Source of the DNA: Emcibacter sp.
GTDB lineage: Bacteria > Pseudomonadota > Alphaproteobacteria > Sphingomonadales > Emcibacteraceae
Assembly: GCA_021647465.1 (NCBI GenBank)
Contig: JAKIUQ010000005.1
Location: 1-64,000 of the forward strand
Reading direction: 5' to 3'
DNA: 64,000 nucleotides
A model generated the notes under the pieces. The model was not told the origin of the DNA, searched no databases, and was given only the letters and a program-made list of their open reading frames with translations. Numbering within the stretch: position 1 is the stretch's first letter; each line of letters starts with the position of its first letter. Position numbers and translations under genes: made by a program. Positions 37,036 through 46,139 of the stretch are shown one piece after another.

Positions 37036-37066
37036 AGTTTGGGGCAATGGGTTATAGGGTTTGAAA

Positions 37067-39952
37067 TTAAAATTCTTTTGTCATGCGAATATAATAATAT
37101 CCGCCATTAAACCCGAATGGTGCCGAACGGCGGGAATAAGTGAAAACGCCGGGGGATGATACAATTCCCTCAATTGAACCGGCACGTGATTGCCCGATTT
37201 TATTCACATCAGGAAAAACATTGAACAGGTTATTCACCCCCAAGGTAAGGCGCGTCCCCAGAGCGCTAAAATGATAAGATAACTGTAAGTCGGTGAGGGT
37301 TTTGGCACCGAATTTTTGTATATTTTGCCCTTCACCGGATGAAATATTGCACGCCCCCTCGCATACCACGTAAGACCCATAGTAATTATTACGCAATAAT
37401 ATAAGCCAGTTTCCATTTTGATATTTTGTCGTAAAATTTATCCTTGAAGAGGGTTGCCAGTCTTCAATGATGGAACGATCCTGAGGGCTGAATAATACCC
37501 CACCGCCAATGCCCGGCAGGGGGGAGGCAATGGACGCGCCGATAATCCAGGTTTCCGTTTTATTGCCCGCAAAAGAAAATTTAAGGCTTTGTCCGGCAGG
37601 CATTGGAAAGTTATAATTTGCAACAATGTCAATGCCTTGTGTTATGGTGTTGGCCATATTGGTAAAAAACTGCCCGTCTGTTGCGCCGGTTGCCGCAGTG
37701 ACCAACGGGAAATTGTCCCTGATAGGGATGCTGCCTGTTATGGCAATTCTGTCACTGATTTCGATACGATAATAATCGGCGGTGAAGGTTAGGTTTTTCA
37801 AGGGCGTCGCAACGAAGCCCAAACTGTAGTTTACGGAGGTTTCTTTTCTGAGTTCTGGAATATTCAAGGCGCGAACAACAGGGCTGTCATTGCGAAATGT
37901 TCCTCTTTCCTGCGCAACTGATTGGCCATTAATTTCAACGAATTGGGTGCTGGTGCTGTTAAAGAATTTCTGTTGCATGGAGGGCGCGCGAAAACCGGAA
38001 CTGATTGAGCCGCGAAAAGCAAATGACGGCGTAATTTGATAACGGGCGGCGAATTTTGCGTTTATGCGGTTGCCAAAATCGCTGTAATCCTCATACCGTG
38101 CGGCGGCATTAAGGAAGATATCGGGCGATAACGCTACTTCAATATCCATATATACAGCAATATTGGTGCGGTTTTCATCAACTGCATTAGCAGGAGAAAA
38201 TCCTCTAAAAACCTGAAACCCAGCCGCATAGGGGATGGGGTTTATGTCACATCCGGGACAATTAAAATTCAATTGCCCGCCATCTTCGTATGAAACTGGG
38301 TCGCCGGGAATGATTTGATAATGATCCCGCCGCCATTTTGAACCGAAGGCGATATTGGCAAATTTAAAAGATTTTGCCACATCAAGATTAAGCGTGGTTT
38401 GCGTGATTTTCAAGGTACCGGCATTTGCCGATCGCGGGCTGTCTGCCCCAAAAGAGGCGTTGAGGGAGTTCGAGATTAAAAACTGGAAACTATTACCGCC
38501 CGTGGTCAGGCTGGTATCAACGGACCAGTCATTGCCGATGGAAAAATACGTTCCCGCCATAATGGAATGGTCTTTAATGTTTGAATTGATCTGAGGCAAA
38601 AATCCTTCGGGGTAAATGTCAATAACCGTTCGGTCATATTCATTCGCCCGGCGGTAAAATCCGGCAGATTGATTGTCGCGGTCCGAATAGGTTGCCAGAA
38701 TATATATATTATTCTTCTGCGCATAAGGAAGCGTCATATTTGCGACGAGGGTTTTTTGTTCCGTTTGAGAATCCCCAATACGGAAATTTTGGCGATCGAA
38801 GCTTGCTTCACGAGGGTCAACGGCGATGTTACCTTCCGCGCAGGCCTCTTGACCGCCCGGATCATATTGCAGGCAGCCTGTTAATCCCGCCCTGTTGGTA
38901 TGGGCTTTATTTCTGTATTCTGCGGAAAGAGTAAGGCTTCCCAGGCCCGCGAAATTAAAACCGTAACTTCCGCTTGCGACAAAATCATCCCCATCTGCGG
39001 AATAGGTCTGACCATATGAGCCATACACCTCACCACCATCATTTTGGTCTTTCAGTATGATATTGATAACCCCCGCAATGGCGTCAGAGCCATATTGTGC
39101 CGAGGCCCCGTCCCGCAGAATTTCTATACGCTTGATAGCGCTGGACGGGATGGCATTCATATCAACGCCGGTTGCCCCGCGCCCAACAGAGGTATTCACA
39201 TGGATCAGAGCGCTTGTGTGCCGGCGTTTGCCATTGATCAGCACAAGCGTTTGATCCGGGCCAAGTCCGCGCAGGGTTGCCGGCCTGACGGCATCGGTGC
39301 CATCAGAAATGCTGGAGCTTGAGAAATTAAAGCTGGGGGCGAGAGATTGCAGGATGCGGCCTGTTTCGGTCTCGCCTGTGGCGGCTATATTTTGCGCATT
39401 GATAATATCAACAGGGACGGGGGTTTTGAGGGCTGTCCGTCCTTTGGCGCGGCTTCCAATGGAAATAATTTCTTCGATGCTCGGGCCGGAGGCGGGCGGG
39501 TCTTCTATGTCGTCAGGACTGAGCGGCGGAATATTATTGCCCTGAGAAGGAGAGAGGTCATTCTTTTTTATATTATGAATGGTAACGGTATTTTCTTCGG
39601 AAAATTCATATTCAAGATCAGAGTTAAGGAGTAGATGTTGCAAGGCCTCGCGGATGGTATAGGCACCGTTAAGTCCAGTAAAATCGGTGACATTCTCGCC
39701 GTTGGCGACATAAATCAATTGAATGCCGGATTGTTTTGAAAAATCCAGAAGCGCTGATTCTAACGGTTGGGCATTAATGGAAAATATGATTTTTCTGGGT
39801 TGCTTCTGGGGGCCAGGCTTATTTTGAGTAATAATATCAGGCTGGTTTTGCGCCATAGCATGAGGCTGTGCATAGGTCATAACAGCGCCGCACATGGCCC
39901 AAACAGCCATATGATGTCTTAAAGCTGGCAGGCGCGAGCTGCTGGCTGACAT
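37067..39952 (-). CDS. TonB-dependent receptor with N-terminal STN signalling domain
   Basis: 961 residues, outer membrane. After a signal peptide, residues about 55-115 form an STN domain (INAQPLESALLDFSKQSGIQLIYV), which contacts a FecR-type anti-sigma factor when ligand binds. A proline- and serine-rich linker leads to a plug domain (VPVDIINAQNIAATG, PDQTLVLINGKRRH, EILRDGASAQYGSDAIAGVINIIL) and then a beta barrel that ends with aromatic FRMTKEF-like residues (YYIRMTKEF). The ligand is unknown. It follows the fecR-like and sigma genes on the same strand, making a Fec-type signalling operon. Confidence 0.93.
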   Translation of the reverse strand: MSASSSRLPALRHHMAVWAMCGAVMTYAQPHAMAQNQPDIITQNKPGPQKQPRKIIFSINAQPLESALLDFSKQSGIQLIYVANGENVTDFTGLNGAYTIREALQHLLLNSDLEYEFSEENTVTIHNIKKNDLSPSQGNNIPPLSPDDIEDPPASGPSIEEIISIGSRAKGRTALKTPVPVDIINAQNIAATGETETGRILQSLAPSFNFSSSSISDGTDAVRPATLRGLGPDQTLVLINGKRRHTSALIHVNTSVGRGATGVDMNAIPSSAIKRIEILRDGASAQYGSDAIAGVINIILKDQNDGGEVYGSYGQTYSADGDDFVASGSYGFNFAGLGSLTLSAEYRNKAHTNRAGLTGCLQYDPGGQEACAEGNIAVDPREASFDRQNFRIGDSQTEQKTLVANMTLPYAQKNNIYILATYSDRDNQSAGFYRRANEYDRTVIDIYPEGFLPQINSNIKDHSIMAGTYFSIGNDWSVDTSLTTGGNSFQFLISNSLNASFGADSPRSANAGTLKITQTTLNLDVAKSFKFANIAFGSKWRRDHYQIIPGDPVSYEDGGQLNFNCPGCDINPIPYAAGFQVFRGFSPANAVDENRTNIAVYMDIEVALSPDIFLNAAARYEDYSDFGNRINAKFAARYQITPSFAFRGSISSGFRAPSMQQKFFNSTSTQFVEINGQSVAQERGTFRNDSPVVRALNIPELRKETSVNYSLGFVATPLKNLTFTADYYRIEISDRIAITGSIPIRDNFPLVTAATGATDGQFFTNMANTITQGIDIVANYNFPMPAGQSLKFSFAGNKTETWIIGASIASPLPGIGGGVLFSPQDRSIIEDWQPSSRINFTTKYQNGNWLILLRNNYYGSYVVCEGACNISSGEGQNIQKFGAKTLTDLQLSYHFSALGTRLTLGVNNLFNVFPDVNKIGQSRAGSIEGIVSSPGVFTYSRRSAPFGFNGGYYYIRMTKEF

Positions 39953-40050
39953 ATGTTCCTCTCTGGTTGGCGATTATGAAAAATCGTCCTATTATTATAA
40001 CCCTTTAGCAGAATTCTGTGTGAAGTTTTGGGCAGAGTTCCGGTGTGATG

Positions 40051-41097
40051 CTATTCGGTTTTTTTTAATAATAATATAGCATTATGCCCGCTGTCGAGGA
40101 CTTTTATGGGATAAGCGATAGAAAGGCCGCGCAGCCAATTGTCAATACCGTCATTCAATACGGTTCCCGTGAACCTGATATCATTCAGGGCAGGGTCGCC
40201 GATAATGATTTCGCGAGAGGAATATCTGTTCACATCTTCGATAACATTGGCAAGAGGCGTGTTCACCCGAATGAGAAGACCTCTTTCCCATGAAACAGCG
40301 GCTTCTACATTGCTTTTTACAACTTCTGAAATAAACCCGTCACTTCGGTAAGAGACAGCCTTGCCAGCCCCTACTCTGGGAAGCGGCGCCCTATCAATAT
40401 TATCATTTGCAAGGTAAGGATTGACCTCAACAACACCTTCAAGCACGGTTACAATGATATTCTTGTCATTGGCACGAATGTTAAATTTTGTACCGATAGC
40501 CGTTACTGTGCCATTACCTGTTTTGACGATGAAGGGCCGCGTTTTATCTTTGGATACGTCAAAAACAGCCTCGCCGCGCACAAGTGTGATGCGGCGGGCC
40601 ATCGGGCTGTAATCCACATTGACGATTGACCGGGCGCCGAGGCTGATTTTTGATCCATCATCAAGATTAATGACTTTATGCTCTGCCCGTGCGGTCTGAT
40701 ATGTTGTTGCATCCGGGGAAACCGCAATAAAATCTTGATAAGACAGGCCTATAGACAGGGCAATGACGAGGGCTGCTGCGATGCTCCCTGCCAATTTAAT
40801 GTGACGTTTAATGTTATGGGGCATAAAACGTCGCCTCCCGCTCTTTGCCGAAGATAAGGGGATGATATTTTGTTCAGCCTTAAGGCTTTCCAGTGTGACA
40901 TCAGTGATATTATCCAATGCGTTCCAACAGTCTTCGGCCTTGGAAAAGGCTTGTTTGTTGGCATCATTTTCCATGTGCCATTTCTGCCATTTCAGATATT
41001 CAGTTTCGGATAGATCATTGGCTTGAAGCTTCAGGAACCATTCGGCGGCTTCATTGGCAATATCATCTATGAATTCTGTATTTTTTTTATCTGTCAT
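40051..41097 (-). CDS. FecR-family anti-sigma factor
   Basis: 348 residues from ATG 41097. The N-terminal DUF4880-like region EAAEWFLKLQANDLSETEYLKWQKWH lies in the cytoplasm and holds the sigma factor. One membrane helix follows (LAGSIAAALVIALSIGLSY). The periplasmic FecR domain contains YQTARAEHKVINLDDGSKISLGARS and GEAVFDVSKDKTRPFIVKTGNGTVTAIGTKFNI. A C-terminal domain like a secretin short N region follows. An in-frame start at 41172 would overlap the sigma gene by 41 bases and is less likely. Confidence 0.9.
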   Translation of the reverse strand: MTDKKNTEFIDDIANEAAEWFLKLQANDLSETEYLKWQKWHMENDANKQAFSKAEDCWNALDNITDVTLESLKAEQNIIPLSSAKSGRRRFMPHNIKRHIKLAGSIAAALVIALSIGLSYQDFIAVSPDATTYQTARAEHKVINLDDGSKISLGARSIVNVDYSPMARRITLVRGEAVFDVSKDKTRPFIVKTGNGTVTAIGTKFNIRANDKNIIVTVLEGVVEVNPYLANDNIDRAPLPRVGAGKAVSYRSDGFISEVVKSNVEAAVSWERGLLIRVNTPLANVIEDVNRYSSREIIIGDPALNDIRFTGTVLNDGIDNWLRGLSIAYPIKVLDSGHNAILLLKKTE

Positions 41098-41131
41098 TTT
41101 CTTATATTTCTGTTTCTTTTTGCTAAATCTA

Positions 41132-41737
41132 TCACTCAATTTCTCTGATGCAAAATGCGAGAGCTCTGGCAATATATTTTCTTATGGAGCTAACGGAAAG
41201 GCCCATTTTTTTGGCAATATCCACAAGTTCCATATTTTTAAACTTATACATAATAAATGCCTCACGACATTTCGGCGATAAATCTTCCACCGCCTTTTTT
41301 AAGGTGACAAGCGTTTGCTGAGCGTTAAGGGTGCGCTCTGGCGTGATCTCGTCGATTTTACCAAACAGCATTGTGCTTTTGGAAAAATTTTTAACATGCC
41401 GTGCACGCTGCCTTTGCAGATCGATGGATATATTGGTTGCCGTCCTGAATAAAAAGGACTTGATGCAATCAATTTCATCCATATTATCCCGCCGGATCAA
41501 GCGAATATAGGCTTCTTGCGCCACATCAACCGCATCGGTTCTGCAGCGCAATCGTATGGTAAGATAACGGACAAGGCTGTCATTATAGTCCTTGTAAACG
41601 GCCGTTATTTCTTTGTGAAGAAGGGCGGTCTTCTTATCATGATTATTTTCAGAATTGCTGCCACCATGGTCATTATTCCGACCACCAGTTTGTGATGCTG
41701 CCTTATTCGTACTGATCAGTTTTAGTCTTTGTTTCAT
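41132..41737 (-). CDS. ECF sigma factor, FecI type
   Basis: 201 residues. A 50-residue variable, asparagine-rich leader precedes region 2 (LVRYLTIRLRCRTDAVDVAQEAYIRLIRR, then SFLFRTATNISIDLQRQRARH), and region 4 follows (LSPKCREAFIMYKFKNMELVDIAKKMGLSVSSIRKYIARALAFC). It starts the sigma/FecR/receptor operon, and directs transcription when the receptor signals. The first codons contain the 13-base palindromic word also found before the TetR gene. No ribosome site is clear before the ATG, so a later start is possible. Confidence 0.9.
   Translation of the reverse strand: MKQRLKLISTNKAASQTGGRNNDHGGSNSENNHDKKTALLHKEITAVYKDYNDSLVRYLTIRLRCRTDAVDVAQEAYIRLIRRDNMDEIDCIKSFLFRTATNISIDLQRQRARHVKNFSKSTMLFGKIDEITPERTLNAQQTLVTLKKAVEDLSPKCREAFIMYKFKNMELVDIAKKMGLSVSSIRKYIARALAFCIREIE
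41709..41721. promoter_or_regulatory. Repeat of the TetR operator word inside the sigma gene start
   Basis: GTACTGATCAGTT matches 36438-36450 exactly over 13 bases, including the full ACTGATCAGT dyad. It lies 16-28 bases inside the sigma coding region, close enough to the promoter for a bound repressor to block transcription. The two copies of TATGCGTA at 41741-41748 and 41771-41778 lie just upstream and may mark the promoter region. Confidence 0.35.
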
Positions 41738-41821
41738 ATATATGCGTACCCTACTCGTGGGTAAAGACGATATGCGTATAAAAAAGTGGAAAAAACAATC
41801 ATAAAAAAATAATCCTAATCA

Positions 41822-42064
41822 TTATCCCATGATCATCAGGGCGATGAGCGGCGCGAGATTAAAGGTAACAAAAATAATTTTAAACAGTCCGAGGAAGGCA
41901 TAGATGATGGCATTGAAGGTTTCACGGGGCAATGGAAAAAACTTATTTTGTATGCCGTAGATCAAATCCGGGGCACAGAGGATAAACATAGTCCATAAGA
42001 GATAAATGCTGCCGTTAATGATGGTCCACCACATAAAGAATGTTGTGAGTATCTGTATATCCAT
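41822..42064 (-). CDS. DUF6868 family small membrane protein
   Basis: 80 residues, largely hydrophobic, with three likely membrane segments (FFMWWTIINGSIYLLWTMFIL, then FNAIIYAFLGLFKIIFVTF and a C-terminal LAPLIALMIMG). The internal pattern PDLIYGIQNKFFPLPRETFN matches the small DUF6868 family as I recall it. No function is known. It lies between the sigma-factor operon and a divergent TonB-dependent receptor, with its start 171 bases from that of the receptor. Confidence 0.8.
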   Translation of the reverse strand: MDIQILTTFFMWWTIINGSIYLLWTMFILCAPDLIYGIQNKFFPLPRETFNAIIYAFLGLFKIIFVTFNLAPLIALMIMG

Positions 42065-42235
42065 AGTGTTTTCCTTAATATTTAGAACAGCATGTTAACA
42101 TTTTGTTATATTTTTTTCCACTATTGTCCTGCGGCATCGTCTTTAAGGGAAGTCCTGCTTGGAATAAACTTTTCTGATGGCGGTGCTTTTTTTTAAATAG
42201 TAATCTTACAATATTATATTTCTAGGGAGAAACAG

Positions 42236-44629
42236 ATGTTTCACACTAAATTATTATCCACCCCTTTCAGTAAAGTTATGGGCACAACAGCCCTGTGCAC
42301 GACTTTCCTGATGGCGGTTTCTGCGGCGCCTGTAATGGCCGAAGAAGAAACCGTGATGGAAGAAGTGGTGACGCTTGGTTCCAGAAGCAACAAACCGCGT
42401 TCTGTGGCGGACTCACCCGTGCCAATTGATGTCATCAGCGCGGATGATTTTAATGCGGGCGGCAACACTGCCGATATTACAGATAACCTGAAATCTTTGG
42501 TGCCATCATTCACAGCAACACCAGCGACAGGTGACGGCAGTGCGTTTGTGCGCCCAACATCCATGCGTGGTATGGCCCCGGATCAGACATTGATTCTGGT
42601 TAACGGCAAACGCCGTCATCGCTCTGCCCTGGTGCAATTCTTCGCCCCGGCTGCCGGTAACGGTGCCCACGGTGTGGACATTGGCATGATCCCGAGTATC
42701 GCCCTGAAACGGGTTGAAGTCTTGCGCGATGGCGCGGCGGCCCAATATGGTTCTGATGCGATCGCGGGTGTGATCAACTTTGAAATGAAGGACGCGTCAG
42801 AAGGCGGTTCTGTTGTGGCTCAATATGGTCAATTCTATGAAGGTGAAGAAAGCTATAAAATAGCCGCAAACGCCGGTTTCGGTCTCGGCGAAAACGGTTT
42901 CATTAACATCAGTGCAGAATATGTGGACAATCAGGCCCTGTCACGGGGCATTCAACGTCAGGTGGCTCAGGATCTTATTGATGCCGGCGTGCAGGGTGTC
43001 GGTGCCGACAGCCCGTTTGGTGATGCGCCCTTTGTGCAGACCTGGGGTCGTCCGGAAACAAGTGCCAAGCGTTTCTTCATCAATTCCGGTGTTGATATCA
43101 GTGATAACGCCCAGCTTTATTTCCAAAGTAACTATGCGGATACGGATGGCAGATATCGTTTCTTTTATCGGGCACCTGATCATTCCACCATTGTTGCTCT
43201 GAAAAATGATTTTGGTGTGGATGCCGGTTTCCTGCCGGCTGGTTTTACGCCATATCTTGATGGCGCCCAGACAGACATCAGCCTCGTTGGTGGTGTCAAG
43301 GGTGAGTTTGACAATGAAATGACCTATGATTTCAGTGTTGCTTACGGTAAAAACTCACTGGATTATTTCCTCAACAACACGCTTAATGGTCAGTTGGACC
43401 CTGGGGGCGCTGCGCCGCAAAGAGATTTTGATGTGGGTGGTTATGAGCAGAAAGAAATCAATCTGAATGCTGATTTCTCCTATCCGATTTCTGACACTCT
43501 GAACCTCGCGTTTGGTGCTGAATGGCGTCAGGAAACATTCTCAACCAAGGTTGGGGAGCCTAATTCCAGAGTTGGCGGCGGTTCCAGTGGTTTTGCCGGT
43601 ATCAATCAGGACGGATCTTTCGACCGTGACAACTATGCGGTCTATGTCGATGTTGAACATGATATTTCTGAAGAGTTCATGGTACAATATGCGGCCCGTT
43701 ATGAAAATTTCTCTGACTTTGGCGGCACGATCAATGGTAAAATAGCCGCGCGTTATAATGTCTCTGATGCGGTAACATTACGCGGTGCCATTTCTACGGG
43801 TTTCCATGCGCCGACACCTGGTCAATCCAACATCACCTCAACCATCACAACTTTTGATGGCCCGGGCGGGACACAGGTGGAAGAAGGTCTTCTGGCGGTG
43901 AATGATCCTGTTGCCGTTGCCAATGGTGCGGTTCCCCTGACCGAAGAGAAATCCATCAACTATAGTATTGGTTTCTCCTCCGATCTGGGTGAAAGCACAA
44001 CATTGACCGTGGATTTCTACCGGATTGATGTTGATGACCGGATTTACCGTATTGGTAACCTTGCGCCTTCTCCTGGCGTGTCTATTTCTTACTATACCAA
44101 TGCGCTGGATACGACATCTCAGGGTGTTGACGTTGTTCTGACGTCCAACTTTGACTGGGGTACTTCTGAAACAAGCACCGACCTTTCTTTTGCCTTCAGT
44201 TACAATGACTTTAGTGCGACAAGTAAAAACGCAGGCGTGATCAATGACGCCACAATCGAAGACATTGAAAACAACTATCCCAGCACACGTTTTGTTGTGA
44301 CGGCCAATACCTTCTTTGGTGAAAACTGGAACTTCATGGCGCGGGCCAACTATTATGGTTCACATTATGATGAGCGCGGCACCATCGGTGCGGCAACTAA
44401 CCCCAGTGCCGAAATCGGTGCAACAATCTATTTCGACGTGGAACTGGGTTACCAGATCACCGAGAACTTTAAACTTGCTGCCGGCGCGGTCAATGTGTTT
44501 GACAGCTACGTTGATGAGGTTGGGCCACCAAATGCAAACCGTTTGAGTGTTGGCCTGCAATACCCACGACGGTCTGCGGCTAATTACGAAGGTGGGTCAT
44601 GGTACTTGAAAGGTACTTTCACCTTCTAA
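42236..44629 (+). CDS. TonB-dependent receptor without STN domain
   Basis: 797 residues, outer membrane. The signal peptide ends near APVMAEE. The plug starts EEVVTLGSRSNKPRSVADSPVPIDVISADD and contains PDQTLILVNGKRRHRSAL and EVLRDGAAAQYGSDAIAGVINFEMKD, nearly the same blocks as the STN receptor at 37067, so the two are paralogues. The barrel ends with WYLKGTFTF, a normal C-terminal phenylalanine. The gene uses many codons ending in C, such as AAC, ATC and GGC/GGT, unlike its neighbours, which suggests high expression. AGGGAGA precedes the ATG. It has its own terminator. Confidence 0.95.
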   Translation: MFHTKLLSTPFSKVMGTTALCTTFLMAVSAAPVMAEEETVMEEVVTLGSRSNKPRSVADSPVPIDVISADDFNAGGNTADITDNLKSLVPSFTATPATGDGSAFVRPTSMRGMAPDQTLILVNGKRRHRSALVQFFAPAAGNGAHGVDIGMIPSIALKRVEVLRDGAAAQYGSDAIAGVINFEMKDASEGGSVVAQYGQFYEGEESYKIAANAGFGLGENGFINISAEYVDNQALSRGIQRQVAQDLIDAGVQGVGADSPFGDAPFVQTWGRPETSAKRFFINSGVDISDNAQLYFQSNYADTDGRYRFFYRAPDHSTIVALKNDFGVDAGFLPAGFTPYLDGAQTDISLVGGVKGEFDNEMTYDFSVAYGKNSLDYFLNNTLNGQLDPGGAAPQRDFDVGGYEQKEINLNADFSYPISDTLNLAFGAEWRQETFSTKVGEPNSRVGGGSSGFAGINQDGSFDRDNYAVYVDVEHDISEEFMVQYAARYENFSDFGGTINGKIAARYNVSDAVTLRGAISTGFHAPTPGQSNITSTITTFDGPGGTQVEEGLLAVNDPVAVANGAVPLTEEKSINYSIGFSSDLGESTTLTVDFYRIDVDDRIYRIGNLAPSPGVSISYYTNALDTTSQGVDVVLTSNFDWGTSETSTDLSFAFSYNDFSATSKNAGVINDATIEDIENNYPSTRFVVTANTFFGENWNFMARANYYGSHYDERGTIGAATNPSAEIGATIYFDVELGYQITENFKLAAGAVNVFDSYVDEVGPPNANRLSVGLQYPRRSAANYEGGSWYLKGTFTF

Positions 44630-44668
44630 GACAGTTCTGCTAAACTGATCCTCACTTATGGGGGTATT

Positions 44669-44706
44669 AAGGCTGATTGGATTTATCCAGTCAGCCTTCT
44701 TTTATG
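44669..44706 (+). terminator. Terminator after the TonB-dependent receptor
   Basis: AAGGCTGA (44669-44676) pairs with TCAGCCTT (44691-44698) around a 14-base loop and is followed by CTTTTAT. The stem plus T-run fits a rho-independent terminator. Confidence 0.75.
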
Positions 44707-44725
44707 GTTGTTTGATGCCATTAAT

Positions 44726-45538
44726 TTAAAGTGAAAATAATTCTTTCACATCATCAACGGTTGCCGCCATTCGGCCTGACTTTACGGCGGCATCATGGCA
44801 GAGCTGAATGACTTCTGCATTATTGGTTAAATGCTGTTTTTCATTGCGCCAGATGTTATTCTCAAAGCCCACGCGGATATGACCATTCTTGTTGAGCGCA
44901 TGATTCAAGGCGTCAACTTCATTGATTCCGAAACCGCAAACCGCCCAGGGAAAGACGGCCTGTTCGGTACGGCGTTTTAGCTGCTGCACATCTTTTTCGG
45001 GCGCAGTACCTTGATAATTGCCGAGCACAAATAAGGTGAAGGGGTGATCATTGTTAAAAATACCGCGTTTGCGATAACCTTCGAAGCGCAAATAATCATC
45101 TTCATCATACAGAATATATTGGGGGAAAATATTCTCGCGCGTCATCCATTGGATAAAGGCGGAAAACTCGCCAATTTCATCGTCGCTTGGGCATAATTCG
45201 CGTAGGGCGAGTGAAGTGGCCTGTGGCTTTAATTCTTTCACCATGGCCATCTGTTCATGGCGGTTATAGAGGCCAACGGCCTCTGTCGTGGCCTGTATGA
45301 TGATATTATCGCCGGCGGCATCCCGAATGGCGGCAATAGATGCCTTATACCGCGCAACGTCAAGGGAATGCCCCCCCTGATCATCCCGCACATGCAGATG
45401 CAGGATGCTGGCACCGGCATCAATGATCTCTACGGCGCATTCTGCCATATCCCTTGGGGTGAGGGGAATATTGGCATGGTCAGATTTCTGTCTTCGTGCG
45501 CCGTTGGGGGCCGACATGATTATCAAGGGAACAGGCAT
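44726..45538 (-). CDS. BKACE-family beta-keto acid cleavage enzyme
   Basis: 270 residues of the DUF849 family, which condenses acetyl-CoA with a beta-keto acid to give acetoacetate plus a CoA thioester. The zinc site is suggested by LHLHVRD (HxH), and SLALRELCPSDDE lies in the family's usual position. The known relative Kce acts on 3-keto-5-aminohexanoate, but the family is broad, so substrate is not assigned. ATG 45538, with AAGGA upstream, opens MPVPLIIMSAPNGARR, the family start. An upstream in-frame extension overlaps the preceding gene and is rejected. Confidence 0.88.
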   Translation of the reverse strand: MPVPLIIMSAPNGARRQKSDHANIPLTPRDMAECAVEIIDAGASILHLHVRDDQGGHSLDVARYKASIAAIRDAAGDNIIIQATTEAVGLYNRHEQMAMVKELKPQATSLALRELCPSDDEIGEFSAFIQWMTRENIFPQYILYDEDDYLRFEGYRKRGIFNNDHPFTLFVLGNYQGTAPEKDVQQLKRRTEQAVFPWAVCGFGINEVDALNHALNKNGHIRVGFENNIWRNEKQHLTNNAEVIQLCHDAAVKSGRMAATVDDVKELFSL

Positions 45539-45548
45539 TAAAAAATCC

Positions 45549-46004
45549 TTATATCCAGCGCCGGACCTTGGCCTTATAGGCGGTGAATTTATCGCCAAAC
45601 ACCTCTGCCATCCGGCCTTCTTCATAAGGAATATAATACCAGTTGGCGATACAGAAATACGCCAGCGGGAATATAAAACTGAGCGCCGTACCATATATAA
45701 AGGCAAAACCCAAAGTCACCAGAAGCATACCCAAATACATGGGGTTGCGGGAAAAGCCGAAGGGGCCGCCCGTGACAATCTTCTCGGGGTCTTTAAACGG
45801 CAGAATATTGGTCTCATGCTGCTTGAACAGGCGCGCCCCCCATATAGGCAGCAAAACGCCCAGGAAAACCAAACCGTACCCCGCATATGTAACAGGCCCG
45901 GAAAAAATGACTTTGGTGGCAAGGTCAAAATAATTAATCCCAACAATGGCAATCAGGCACAGGGCGAGTATGATAGGTGGTAAGAGTATTTTGCGCATTT
46001 GCAT
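45549..46004 (-). CDS. Isoprenylcysteine carboxyl methyltransferase-like membrane protein
   Basis: 151 residues with four likely helices. The motif GGPFGFSRNPMYLGM followed by a helix and then YEEGRMAEVFGDKFTAYKAKVRRWI matches the ICMT/PEMT superfamily, whose members methylate lipids or isoprenoid thiols with S-adenosylmethionine in the membrane. Bacterial substrates are mostly unknown. Ten bases before the BKACE start, so the two likely form an operon. Confidence 0.85.
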   Translation of the reverse strand: MQMRKILLPPIILALCLIAIVGINYFDLATKVIFSGPVTYAGYGLVFLGVLLPIWGARLFKQHETNILPFKDPEKIVTGGPFGFSRNPMYLGMLLVTLGFAFIYGTALSFIFPLAYFCIANWYYIPYEEGRMAEVFGDKFTAYKAKVRRWI

Positions 46005-46139
46005 TCCTTTGATTAAACTTTATTGCGCCATTTAAACTTATTGTCTAACTGCCGTCAATTCTTAAAGACCTTAAAGCCTTGCATGAACCCGCCATATCCG
46101 ATTAATATCAACCATATAAATAATATTATGGAGGATGAA

